This document shows, one piece after another, positions 14,506-22,099 of a stretch of DNA of 22,789 nt (positions are counted from its first letter, which is position 1; each line of letters opens with the position of its first letter). This DNA comes from Thiobacter sp964445085. GTDB taxonomy: Bacteria > Pseudomonadota > Gammaproteobacteria > Burkholderiales > Thiobacteraceae. The stretch covers positions 1-22,789 of the forward strand of contig CAYUJV010000043.1 in NCBI GenBank assembly GCA_964445085.1. Direction: 5' to 3'. The position numbers and the translations under genes are program-made. The notes under the pieces were generated by a model. It ran no database searches and was not told the origin of the DNA. It worked only from the letters and a program-made list of their open reading frames with translations.

Positions 14506-15507
14506 ATGGTCATCGCCGAGCTGCTGCTCATGCTCCTCGTCATTCTCGTCGCCGCCGAGGTCTTCACCAACGCGCTGGAGCATCTGGGGGAGCGCCTGGG
14601 CATCTCCGAAGGCGTCACCGGCTCGGTGTTCGCGGCGGTGGGCACCGCGATGCCGGAAACCATGGTGCCCCTGCTCGCCATCTTCGGCGGCACCGCCAAC
14701 CAGCGGGTGAACGAGGAGATCGGCGTCGGCGCCATCCTCGGCGCGCCGCTGATGCTGTCCACGCTGTCCCTGTTCCTGATGAGCGCCGCCGTGCTCAAGC
14801 GGCGCGGGCCGCACGGACATCTCACGCCGGAGCGCAGCGGCCTGAGCCGCGACCTGAACTTCTTCCTGATGGCCTTCGCGCTGGCGGCGGTGGCCCTGTT
14901 CGTGCCGCACGAGGTGCCCATGGTGCGGGTGACCCTGGCGGTGGCCATGGTGATGATCTATTTCGTCTATCTGATGCTGACCTTCCGCGCCTCGGCCAGG
15001 CTGGTGGAGGAGGGGCACGGCACCGAGGCGCACGAGAAGATGTTCCTCGCCAAGCTCGGGCTGCCGGAGAATCTGCCGGTGATCCTGATCCAGCTCGCCC
15101 TCGGGCTGGGGCTGCTGGTGGCCGGCGCCAAGGGCTTCATCCTGGGCGTGGAGGAGGCGTCGCACCTGATCGGCATGTCGGCCCTGCTGCTGTCGCTGAT
15201 GATCATCCCCATCGCCACCGAGCTGCCGGAGAAGGTGAACAGCATCCTGTGGATCCGCCGCCACAAGGACACGCTGGCCTTCGGCAACATCACCGGCGCG
15301 ATGGTGTTCCAGGGGACGCTGCTGCCGGCCATCGGCATCACCCTGACGCCGTGGGTGCCGGAGCGGGCGGTGCTGTGGGGCGTGATCATCACCTTCGCCG
15401 CCGCGCTGTGGCTGCGGCTCATGCTCAGCCGCGGGCAGTTGCGGCTGTGGCATCTGTGGGTAAACGGCGCGCTGTACGCCACCTACCTCGCCATCGCGCT
15501 GGCCTAG
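14506..15507 (+). CDS. Sodium/calcium exchanger family (CaCA) membrane antiporter
   Basis: A 333-residue inner-membrane protein with about ten hydrophobic segments and the two inverted alpha repeats of the Ca2+/cation antiporter superfamily. The first holds AAVGTAMPETMVP (43-55) and the second IPIATELPEKVNSI (234-247), each with the acidic residue that coordinates the cation. A hydrophilic loop (about 162-188) joins the halves. AGGAA lies 8 bases before the ATG; an open frame extends upstream without homology. The gene is isolated, divergent from the thioredoxin gene and tail-to-tail with pilR, only 13 bases apart. Whether it moves Ca2+, Na+ or K+ cannot be read from sequence. Confidence 0.9.
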   Translation: MVIAELLLMLLVILVAAEVFTNALEHLGERLGISEGVTGSVFAAVGTAMPETMVPLLAIFGGTANQRVNEEIGVGAILGAPLMLSTLSLFLMSAAVLKRRGPHGHLTPERSGLSRDLNFFLMAFALAAVALFVPHEVPMVRVTLAVAMVMIYFVYLMLTFRASARLVEEGHGTEAHEKMFLAKLGLPENLPVILIQLALGLGLLVAGAKGFILGVEEASHLIGMSALLLSLMIIPIATELPEKVNSILWIRRHKDTLAFGNITGAMVFQGTLLPAIGITLTPWVPERAVLWGVIITFAAALWLRLMLSRGQLRLWHLWVNGALYATYLAIALA

Positions 15508-15520
15508 CGCCAGGCGCGGC

Positions 15521-16885
15521 TCAGTCTATCCCCAGGCGCTCCAGCCGGTAGCGCAGGGCGCGGAAGGTGATGCCGAGCAGCTTCGCCGCCGCGGTCTTGT
15601 TGTAGCGGGTTTTCTCCAGCGCCTCCACGATCGCCTCCTTCTCCACGCGATCGAGGTAGTCCTGCAGCGGCCATTTCGCGCCGGGTTCGCGGCCGGTTTC
15701 GTCGAGCGCGGCTTCCGGCACGCTCAGGTAGAGATCGTCCTTGCCGATTTCGTCCTCGCCGCACAAGGCGAGGGCGCGTTCCAGGATGTTTTCCAGTTCG
15801 CGCACGTTGCCCGGAAACGCATAGTCCTGCAGGGCGGCGACGGCCGCAGCGGAAAGGCGCGGCGTCGCAGTGCCGGACTGGCTCGCCAGCCGCGCGAGAA
15901 TGGCGTTGGCGATCAGCGGGATGTCCTCGCGCATCTCGCGCAGCGCCGGCATCCGGAGCTCGATCACGTTCAGGCGGTAGTACAGGTCCTGGCGGAAGCG
16001 CCCGCTTTCCACCAGGCCGGCGAGATTCTGGTGGGTGGCGCTGATGATACGCACGTCGACCGGATCCTCCTGGGTGGCCCCGACCTTGCGCACGCGCTTC
16101 TCCTGGATCGCCCGCAGCAGCTTCACCTGCATGGTCAGCGGCAGGTCGGCCACCTCGTCCAGGAACAGGGTGCCGCCGTTGGCGGCCTGGAAGAAGCCGT
16201 CGCGATCGGCTTCCGCGCCGGTGAAGGCGCCCTTCTTGTAGCCGAAGAACTCGCTTTCCATCAGGTTCTCCGGAATCGCCCCGCAGTTGACGGCGACGAA
16301 GGGCTGGTCGCGGCGGGCGCTCTGTTCGTGGATCAGGCGCGCCGCGAGCTCCTTGCCGCTGCCCGACTCGCCGGTGATGTAGACCGGCGCCTGACTGCGC
16401 GCGAGCTTGCCGAGCATCTCGCGCACCTGCTGGATGGCGGCAGACTGGCCGAGCAGGGTGCGCGGCGTGGTTTTTTCGCTGCCGGGCTTCTCCGGCAGGT
16501 CGAGCGCCGATTTGACCAGCGCCCGCAGCTGGTCGAGCGACACCGGCTTCGAGATGTAGTCGAAGGCGCCGGCCTTGAGCGCGGCCACGGCATTCTCGGT
16601 GCTGCCGTAGGCGGTGATCACGGCCACCGGCAGCTGCGGATAGTTCTGCCCGATGTGCTCAACGAGCTCGAGGCCCGTGCCGTCGGGCAGGCGCATGTCG
16701 GTGAGGCACAGGTCGAAGTAGCGTTCCTCCAGCAGCTGCTTCGCGTCGGCCACCTTCATGGCGCGGTGCGGCTCGAGGCCCATGCGCAGCAGGGTGAGCT
16801 CGAGGAGTTCGAGCAGGTCGGCCTCGTCGTCCACGATCAGGACGCCGGGACTGGTTTGGTCGGCTGGCCGCTGGGGGCGTTTCAA
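15521..16885 (-). CDS. pilR: Sigma-54-dependent response regulator, PilR type
   Basis: A 454-residue NtrC-family activator. The receiver has the acidic pair DDE (19-21), phospho-acceptor Asp63 (LTDMRLPDG) and Lys113 (ISKP). The AAA+ domain has Walker A GESGSGKE (172-179), the sigma-54 loop GAFTGA (219-224) and Walker B FLDE (241-244). A Fis-type helix-turn-helix (NKTAAAKLLGITFRALRYRL) ends the protein. The start is a TTG whose bases overlap the pilS stop, with GGGAG 7 bases upstream; no ATG occurs before the receiver core. With PilS it normally drives sigma-54 transcription of pilA and type IV pili. No pilA is in the window, so the target is assumed from family. Confidence 0.93.
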   Translation of the reverse strand: MKRPQRPADQTSPGVLIVDDEADLLELLELTLLRMGLEPHRAMKVADAKQLLEERYFDLCLTDMRLPDGTGLELVEHIGQNYPQLPVAVITAYGSTENAVAALKAGAFDYISKPVSLDQLRALVKSALDLPEKPGSEKTTPRTLLGQSAAIQQVREMLGKLARSQAPVYITGESGSGKELAARLIHEQSARRDQPFVAVNCGAIPENLMESEFFGYKKGAFTGAEADRDGFFQAANGGTLFLDEVADLPLTMQVKLLRAIQEKRVRKVGATQEDPVDVRIISATHQNLAGLVESGRFRQDLYYRLNVIELRMPALREMREDIPLIANAILARLASQSGTATPRLSAAAVAALQDYAFPGNVRELENILERALALCGEDEIGKDDLYLSVPEAALDETGREPGAKWPLQDYLDRVEKEAIVEALEKTRYNKTAAAKLLGITFRALRYRLERLGID

Positions 16886-18477
16886 CTGGGTTCTCCCTTG
16901 CCGCAGATTCTGAACTGGCCGCCGGGCGCGACCTCGATGTAGTCGAGGGTCGCCTGATTCGCCTCGCACAGCTGGCGCGCGATATACAGACCCAGTCCGG
17001 TGCCCGTGCTTTCCGTGGTGAAGAAGGGTTCGAACAGGTGGGCCTGGTCCTCCGGCGCGACACCGGGGCCGTCGTCTATGACATCCAATTGTACAACAGC
17101 CTCCGCGATGCCCCGGCTCGCGACGAGACGGATGCTGCCGGGCCGCTGCGAGCCATGGCGCCAGGCATTGCGGCACAGGTTCCACAGCACCTGGTGCAGG
17201 TGGTAGCGGTCGAAGAACAGGGCGATGCCCGGGTCGCTTTCGACGGCGACGGTTTCCCGCGGAATCTTCTCGACCTGGCAATACTCGTCGGCGAAGCCGG
17301 CCAGATAGTTGGCGAGGAGGAGCGGCTCCGGATTGCCGCGGTCCTTGCGGTTGAGCTGCAGGATGTCCTGCACCATGCGGTCGAGACGGAAGGTGTTGTC
17401 GCGGATGATTTCCAGCAGGCGCTTATCGGTGGCGTCGCGCGTCCGGTCCTCCTGCAGCAGCTGGGTGGCGTGGCCGATGGCGGAGAGCGGATTGCGGATC
17501 TCGTGCGCGATGTTGGCGGTGAGCCGGCCCAGCGCCGCGAGCTTCAGCTGCTGCGCCTGGGTCTGCACGCGGCTCATGTCCTCGAGGAAGATGACCGCGC
17601 CCAGGCGCTTGTCGCCGCGCACCGGGATGAAGCGCGCGCGAAACGGCCGTGCTTCCACCGCGCGCAGGGGTTGCAGGCTGATCTCGCCGGTTTCGCGCCA
17701 GGTGCCCAGGTTGCGCGCCACGTCCGGCGCGTACTCAAGCAGCGACACGGCGCCGCGCGGGCCGGGCAGCGGGCCCAGGATGCGTTCGGCCTGGGCGTTC
17801 GCCTGCCTGACGTTGCCGTCGCCGTCCACCACCAGCACGCCGTCCTGCATGTCCTGGATCACCAACTGGTTGACCTGGTCCAGGTTGGCCAGGTCGATGC
17901 TGCGCTGCCGCACCAGCTCTTCGGTGGCGGTCAGCCGCCGCGCCAGGTACTGGGCCAGGCCGGCGACCGCGAAGAAGCTGACGGACAGCAGCGCGGCCTG
18001 GAAGTATTCGGGGGAACTGTCGCTCTGCCACGCCCAGTAGCTCTGCTCGAGCAGCACCGCGATGGTCGCGACCGCGGCATGGAACATCGCGAGCCGGCCC
18101 TGGGCCACCAGGCTCGAAGCGGCCAGCGTGATCAGCAGCAGCAGGCCGAGGCCGCTGGCGACGCCGCCGCTGGCGTACATCAGCACCGTGATGAGGACGA
18201 TGTCCGCCAGCACCTGGCCCGACAACTGCAGATCGAAGCGCGGCCAGCGGCTGTAGATGCTGACCATCATCACGCCGCCGAACAGGATGTAGAACAGGCT
18301 GGCCGCGACGAACAGCGTCGGGTGCCACTGGCCGAGGACGATGCGGCTGCCGAGCAGCAGGTGGCTGAGCAGGACCACCCCGGCGACGATGATACGGTAC
18401 AGGTTGAAGTAGTGCAGCGACTGCCAGTAGGCCTGGGGGACGCGGGCAGTCGGGCGGGCAGGAACCTCAGGCCACAT
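16882..18477 (-). CDS. pilS: Membrane sensor histidine kinase, PilS type
   Basis: A 531-residue kinase. Six transmembrane helices occupy roughly 25-180, as in PilS. A PAS domain follows (about 200-305, starting DLANLDQVNQLVIQDMQDGV). The H-box is LTANIAHEIRNPLSAIGHA, with the phosphorylated His325. The ATP-binding domain has the N-box NLCRNAWRHG (433-442), IDDGPGV, FEPFFTT and GTGLGLYIA. It is the cognate partner of the overlapping pilR. The ATG at 18477 is 14 bases after the upstream gene, but its ribosome site is weak, suggesting coupled translation. Confidence 0.94.
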   Translation of the reverse strand: MWPEVPARPTARVPQAYWQSLHYFNLYRIIVAGVVLLSHLLLGSRIVLGQWHPTLFVAASLFYILFGGVMMVSIYSRWPRFDLQLSGQVLADIVLITVLMYASGGVASGLGLLLLITLAASSLVAQGRLAMFHAAVATIAVLLEQSYWAWQSDSSPEYFQAALLSVSFFAVAGLAQYLARRLTATEELVRQRSIDLANLDQVNQLVIQDMQDGVLVVDGDGNVRQANAQAERILGPLPGPRGAVSLLEYAPDVARNLGTWRETGEISLQPLRAVEARPFRARFIPVRGDKRLGAVIFLEDMSRVQTQAQQLKLAALGRLTANIAHEIRNPLSAIGHATQLLQEDRTRDATDKRLLEIIRDNTFRLDRMVQDILQLNRKDRGNPEPLLLANYLAGFADEYCQVEKIPRETVAVESDPGIALFFDRYHLHQVLWNLCRNAWRHGSQRPGSIRLVASRGIAEAVVQLDVIDDGPGVAPEDQAHLFEPFFTTESTGTGLGLYIARQLCEANQATLDYIEVAPGGQFRICGKGEPS

Positions 18478-18491
18478 GCGCGGCGGAAAGG

Positions 18492-18725
18492 CTATTTGCG
18501 CCGCGACTCGAGATGCTCGCGGCAGCAGAAGTATTCGCCGCCGCTATAGATCGCCTCGCTGCGCGGGGTGTTCACGCCGCAGACGACGCAGCGCACCATG
18601 TCCTCGCCCAGGCCGGGCTGCTGCGCCTGCGGGATCTGTGTCGTCGGCTGCTGCAGGTTGCGGAAGTAGCTCTTGAGGACGAGATAGACCAGGGCGATGC
18701 CGATGATGATGATCAGGAGGCGCAT
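18492..18725 (-). CDS. Small membrane-anchored CxxC protein, PP0621-like
   Basis: A 77-residue protein: one N-terminal transmembrane helix (MRLLIIIIGIALVYLVLK), a Gln/Pro-rich linker, then a compact motif CVVC-x18-CC-x2-H. This motif can bind zinc (VRCVVCGVNTPRSEAI ... YFCCREH). Small proteins of this layout, named after PP0621, often sit immediately upstream of pilS in betaproteobacteria. The ATG at 18725 begins the helix; an ATG at 18773 would add 16 polar residues and is less likely. The function is unknown. The 14-base spacing to pilS suggests one operon. Confidence 0.75.
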   Translation of the reverse strand: MRLLIIIIGIALVYLVLKSYFRNLQQPTTQIPQAQQPGLGEDMVRCVVCGVNTPRSEAIYSGGEYFCCREHLESRRK

Positions 18726-18831
18726 GGATGTGGACGATCCGGACAGGGATGACAGGCCAAAGGCCCTCATCATAGCATTTTTGGCCCCTGCGCCTGCGTG
18801 CGGCCCCCGGCGGGAAGCGGGGGGAAAGAAA

Positions 18832-18909
<78 letters not shown>

Positions 18910-18911
18910 AT

Positions 18912-19033
18912 TTTTGGCTGCATTCGCCTACTGCGCGGCGCGAATTTGAAGCTGCGATGCTCGACGTACAATGCGTACGTCTGCGCTTCTCCCTTCAAAT
19001 TTGCGTCGCTCGCTACGGCGACTCCAGCCAAAA
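18912..19033. repeat. Structured palindromic repeat, copy 1
   Basis: Nearly the whole stretch folds as one nested hairpin. The terminal arms are TTTTGGCTG (18912-18920)/CAGCCAAAA (19025-19033). A second arm is TCGCC (18924-18928)/GGCGA (19017-19021). A long stem pairs 18936-18951 with 18993-19008 (16 bp, two G-T). The apex is GACGTAC (18963-18969)/GTACGTC (18975-18981). It fills the space between ispB and tRNA-Pro. A homologous copy lies at 20846-20966. Confidence 0.88.
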
Positions 19034-19041
19034 TTTCCGAC

Positions 19042-20010
19042 TTAGTGATTCCGCGAAACCGCGAAAGCCGCTAATTCTAGCAGCGTTTGTTTGTAATTTG
19101 AATCCGGCAGATGCGAAATTGCGGCGCAGGCGGTATCGGCCTCGCGTTTCGCCTGGGCGGCGGCGTAGGCCAGGGCACCGCTGTCATGGATGGCGGCCGA
19201 CACCGCGTCGAAATCCTCGATGCCGCCGTGCTCGATGGCCTTGCGTACCACGGCCGCCTGCGCCGGGCTGCCTTGCCTCATGACATGAATGAGCGGCAGC
19301 GTGGGCTTGCCCTCGGCCAGGTCGTCGCCCAGGTTCTTGCCGATTTCCTCCGGATGCCCCGAGTAGTCGAGCACGTCGTCGATCAGCTGGAACGCCGTGC
19401 CGAGGTGCATGCCGTAGGCCGCCATGGCTTCCTCGTCGGCGCGGCTGGCGTTGCCGAGGATGGCGCCGAGGCGGGAGGCGGCCTCGAACAGCTTGGCGGT
19501 CTTGTAGCGGATGACGCGCAGGTAGCGTTCCTCGTCGATGTCCGGATCGTGGCAGTTCATGAGCTGCAGCACTTCGCCTTCGGCGATGACGTTGGTGGCG
19601 TCCGACAGGACTTCCATGACGCGCATGCTGCCCACATCCACCATCATCTGGAACGCGCGGGAGTAGAGAAAGTCGCCCACCAGCACGCTCGCCGCATTGC
19701 CGAACAGGGCATTGGCGGTTTCGCGCCCGCGGCGCAGGCTGGATTCGTCCACCACGTCGTCGTGGAGCAGGGTTGCGGTATGGATGAATTCCACCACCGC
19801 CGCCAGGTCGTAGTGCCGCTCGCCCTGATAGCGGAAGGCCCCGGCGGAAAGCAGCACCAGGGCCGGCCGCAGGCGCTTGCCGCCGCTGGCGATGATGTAT
19901 TCGGAAACCTGCCGGATCAGGACGACATCGGAGTAGAGGCGCTGGCGGATGACCGCGTCCACGCGCTGCATGTCCGCTTCGATGAAGCGGCGAAGTTCCT
20001 CGAGTTGCAC
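19042..20010 (-). CDS. ispB: Octaprenyl (polyprenyl) diphosphate synthase
   Basis: A 322-residue trans-prenyltransferase that makes the quinone side chain by condensing IPP onto farnesyl diphosphate. The first Asp-rich motif is LLHDDVVDE (81-89) and the second LIDDVLD (209-215); GGKRLRP (43-49) binds diphosphate. FGNAASVLVGDFLYSRAFQMM (103-123) is diagnostic of the IspB group. E. coli IspB has 323 residues. The GTG at 20010 (VQLEELRRFIEADM) aligns with the E. coli start; the ATG 19 codons upstream adds an Arg-rich stretch without homology. The ribosome site is weak. It is divergent from rplU, a widely conserved arrangement. Confidence 0.95.
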   Translation of the reverse strand: MQLEELRRFIEADMQRVDAVIRQRLYSDVVLIRQVSEYIIASGGKRLRPALVLLSAGAFRYQGERHYDLAAVVEFIHTATLLHDDVVDESSLRRGRETANALFGNAASVLVGDFLYSRAFQMMVDVGSMRVMEVLSDATNVIAEGEVLQLMNCHDPDIDEERYLRVIRYKTAKLFEAASRLGAILGNASRADEEAMAAYGMHLGTAFQLIDDVLDYSGHPEEIGKNLGDDLAEGKPTLPLIHVMRQGSPAQAAVVRKAIEHGGIEDFDAVSAAIHDSGALAYAAAQAKREADTACAAISHLPDSNYKQTLLELAAFAVSRNH

Positions 20011-20136
20011 GAATCTGGCCAAAAAACGGGAAACGCGTATGGTAGGGAGGCGGCGCGACCCGGTCAAGGCGCGGCGCAGGCTTCCAGCGCCGGGAAAAGG
20101 CCGCTGGACGGGGTTTCCGACGGGGGCGCAAAGGCT

Positions 20137-20165
20137 TTGACTTGCCCTTGTTTTTTCAGTAGAAT
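20137..20165 (+). promoter_or_regulatory. Sigma-70 promoter of rplU-rpmA
   Basis: TTGACT (20137-20142) and TAGAAT (20160-20165) are spaced by exactly 17 bases. The expected start point is about 30 bases before the rplU ATG. This is the best-looking promoter in the window, as expected for ribosomal protein genes. The rest of 20011-20201 contains no gene. Confidence 0.85.
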
Positions 20166-20201
20166 GCCCGGTTTTCCGAAATGGATTTACGGAGAGTTCC
20201 C

Positions 20202-20513
20202 ATGTATGCGGTCGTAAAAACCGGTGGCAAGCAGTATCGCGTGAGCCCCGGCGAAAAATTGAAAGTAGAACAGATACCGGCAGACATTGGCAGCGAAGTG
20301 GTTCTGGACCAGGTTCTCATGGTCGCCGACGGCGACGATGTGACCGTCGGCAACCCCGTCGTGGCTGGTGCGAGCGTCAAGGCCAAGGTGTTGTCCCACG
20401 GTCGGCATGCGAAAGTGACCATCTTCAAGATGCGTCGCCGCAAGCACTACCAGAAGCACCAGGGTCATCGTCAGAACTACACCGAGCTCCAGATCGAGAG
20501 CATCGGCAAGTAA
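20202..20513 (+). CDS. rplU: 50S ribosomal protein L21
   Basis: A 103-residue protein, identical in length to E. coli L21. It starts MYAVVKTGGKQYRV and contains the family signature KMRRRKHYQKHQGHRQNYT near residues 76-94. GGAG lies upstream of the ATG at 20202; an in-frame start seven codons earlier is not supported by homology. L21 binds 23S rRNA in the large subunit. It is first in an operon with rpmA, 13 bases apart. Confidence 0.98.
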   Translation: MYAVVKTGGKQYRVSPGEKLKVEQIPADIGSEVVLDQVLMVADGDDVTVGNPVVAGASVKAKVLSHGRHAKVTIFKMRRRKHYQKHQGHRQNYTELQIESIGK

Positions 20514-20526
20514 GGGGTAAGTATCC

Positions 20527-20790
20527 ATGGCACACAAGAAAGCAGGCGGCAGCTCCCGCAACGGCCGCGACTCCGAATCGAAACGCCTGGGCGTCAAGCG
20601 CTACGGTGGCCAGATCGTCAATGCCGGCGAGATCATCGTGCGTCAGCGTGGCACCCAGTTCCACGCCGGCGACAATGTCGGCATGGGCAAGGACCACACC
20701 CTGTTCGCCAAGGTGGACGGCAAGGTGAGCTTCGCCACCAAAGGCGCGCTCAAGCGCCACGTGGTGAGCATCGAGCCGGTCAGCGCCTAA
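20527..20790 (+). CDS. rpmA: 50S ribosomal protein L27
   Basis: An 87-residue protein beginning MAHKKAGGSSRNGRDSESKR, the highly conserved flexible tail that reaches the peptidyl transferase centre; the N terminus needs no extra processing. VNAGEIIVRQRGT and HAGDNVGMGKDHTL are also diagnostic. A ribosome site AAGGGG precedes the ATG. It is followed by a strong terminator. Confidence 0.98.
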   Translation: MAHKKAGGSSRNGRDSESKRLGVKRYGGQIVNAGEIIVRQRGTQFHAGDNVGMGKDHTLFAKVDGKVSFATKGALKRHVVSIEPVSA

Positions 20791-20813
20791 GCGCCGCTCG
20801 CGACGATCCCCAG

Positions 20814-20845
20814 AGGCCCTATCCCCGGATAGGGCCTTTTGTTTT
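20814..20845 (+). terminator. Rho-independent terminator after rpmA
   Basis: GGCCCTATC (20815-20823) pairs with GATAGGGCC (20828-20836) around a 4-base loop, followed by TTTTGTTTT. It ends the rplU-rpmA transcript 24 bases after the stop. The T-run touches the left arm of the second structured repeat. Confidence 0.92.
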
Positions 20846-20966
20846 GCATGGCGCATAAGTCTACTGCGCGGCACGATCTTGAACCTGTGATGCTCGCCGT
20901 ACTGTCCGTACGGCTGCGCTTCTCGGCTCAAGCTCCCACCGCTCGCTACGACTTCTTTCGCCATGC
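20846..20966. repeat. Structured palindromic repeat, copy 2 (obgE leader)
   Basis: Homologous to 18912-19033 in the same orientation. The terminal arms are GCATGGCG (20846-20853)/CGCCATGC (20959-20966). The second arm is AAGTC (20857-20861)/GACTT (20950-20954). The stem is CTTGA (20878-20882)/TCAAG (20928-20932) plus CC/GG. The apex is GCCGTAC (20896-20902)/GTACGGC (20908-20914). The shared primary sequence is CTACTGCGCGGC on the left and CGCTCGCTACG on the right. It ends 12 bases before the obgE ATG. Confidence 0.88.
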
Positions 20967-20978
20967 TTGGAAAAGACT

Positions 20979-22052
20979 ATGAAGTTCATCGATGAAGCCA
21001 TTATCAAGGTCCAGGCCGGCAAGGGCGGGGATGGCTGCGCGTCATTCCGGCGCGAGAAATACATTCCCAAGGGCGGGCCGGACGGCGGCGACGGCGGGCG
21101 CGGCGGCAGCATCTATGCCGTGGCCGACCGCAACATCAACACCCTGGTGGATTACCGCTACCAGCGCACGCACAAGGCGAAGAACGGCGAGCCCGGCCGC
21201 GGTTCGGACCAGTACGGCGCCGGTGCCCCGGACATCATCCTGCGCGTGCCGGTGGGGACGGTCATCACCGACATCAACACCGGGCAGGTGATTGCCGATC
21301 TCGCCCATGACGGCCAGCGCGCGCTGATCGCCAAGGGCGGTCAGGGTGGGCTGGGCAATCTGCATTTCAAGTCCAGCACCAACCGCGCGCCGCGCCAGTT
21401 CACCCGCGGCGAGCCGGGCGAGGAGCGCGAGCTCAAGCTGGAACTGAAAGTGCTCGCCGACGTGGGCCTGCTGGGCATGCCCAATGCCGGCAAGTCCACC
21501 TTCATTCGCGCCGTCTCCGCCGCCCGGCCCAAGGTCGCGGACTACCCCTTCACCACCCTGCACCCGAACCTGGGCGTGGTGCGGGTGGACATGGAGCGCA
21601 GCTTCGTCATCGCCGACATCCCGGGCCTCATCGAGGGCGCGGCGGAAGGCCTCGGCCTGGGCCACCAGTTCCTGCGCCATCTGCAGCGCACCCGCCTGCT
21701 GCTGCACATCGTCGACCTGGCGCCCTTCGACGAGAACGTCGATCCGGTGCACGAAGCCAGGGCGATCGTGGAGGAGCTGCGCAAGTACGACCAGAGCCTG
21801 TACGACAAGCCGCGCTGGCTGGTGCTGAACAAGCTCGACATGATTCCGGAGGCCGAGCGCGAGGCGCGCATTCAGGCTTTCCTGAACGGCTTCGGCTGGA
21901 CCGGCCCATGGTTCGCCATCTCGGCCATCAACGGCGAGGGCTGCGACAAGGTCAGCTTCGCCGTCGCCGACTATCTCGACCGGCACCGCCGGCCGGAACC
22001 GGAAGCGGCGGCCGCCGAGGAGCCGGAACCGGGCGACGATCCCGGCGCCTGA
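20979..22052 (+). CDS. obgE: Obg-family GTPase ObgE/CgtA
   Basis: A 357-residue GTPase involved in 50S maturation and stress signalling. The glycine-rich Obg domain (1-158) begins MKFIDEAIIKVQAGKGGDGC and includes FRREKYIPKGGPDGGDGGRGG. The G domain has LGMPNAGKST, TTLHPNLGVV, DIPGLIEGAAEG, NKLDMI and SAINGEG. The C-terminal tail is acidic and Glu/Pro/Ala-rich. The start at 20979 matches the family. A TTG four codons upstream is open but unneeded. The ribosome site is only GGAAAAG, and the whole leader is occupied by the structured repeat, so its promoter is unclear. Confidence 0.96.
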   Translation: MKFIDEAIIKVQAGKGGDGCASFRREKYIPKGGPDGGDGGRGGSIYAVADRNINTLVDYRYQRTHKAKNGEPGRGSDQYGAGAPDIILRVPVGTVITDINTGQVIADLAHDGQRALIAKGGQGGLGNLHFKSSTNRAPRQFTRGEPGEERELKLELKVLADVGLLGMPNAGKSTFIRAVSAARPKVADYPFTTLHPNLGVVRVDMERSFVIADIPGLIEGAAEGLGLGHQFLRHLQRTRLLLHIVDLAPFDENVDPVHEARAIVEELRKYDQSLYDKPRWLVLNKLDMIPEAEREARIQAFLNGFGWTGPWFAISAINGEGCDKVSFAVADYLDRHRRPEPEAAAAEEPEPGDDPGA

Positions 22053-22074
22053 AGCCGCGACAAAACCACTATAA

Positions 22075-22093
22075 TCTCCGCGTCCCGCGGAGA
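22075..22093 (+). promoter_or_regulatory. proB leader hairpin covering the ribosome site
   Basis: TCTCCGCG (22075-22082) pairs with CGCGGAGA (22086-22093) around a 3-base loop. The 3' arm contains the GGAGA ribosome site of proB. A perfect TATAAT -10 box (22070-22075) abuts the 5' arm; its -35 region is weak. The hairpin would form in readthrough from obgE but largely not in transcripts started at this -10. Confidence 0.6.
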
Positions 22094-22099
22094 ACCCAC

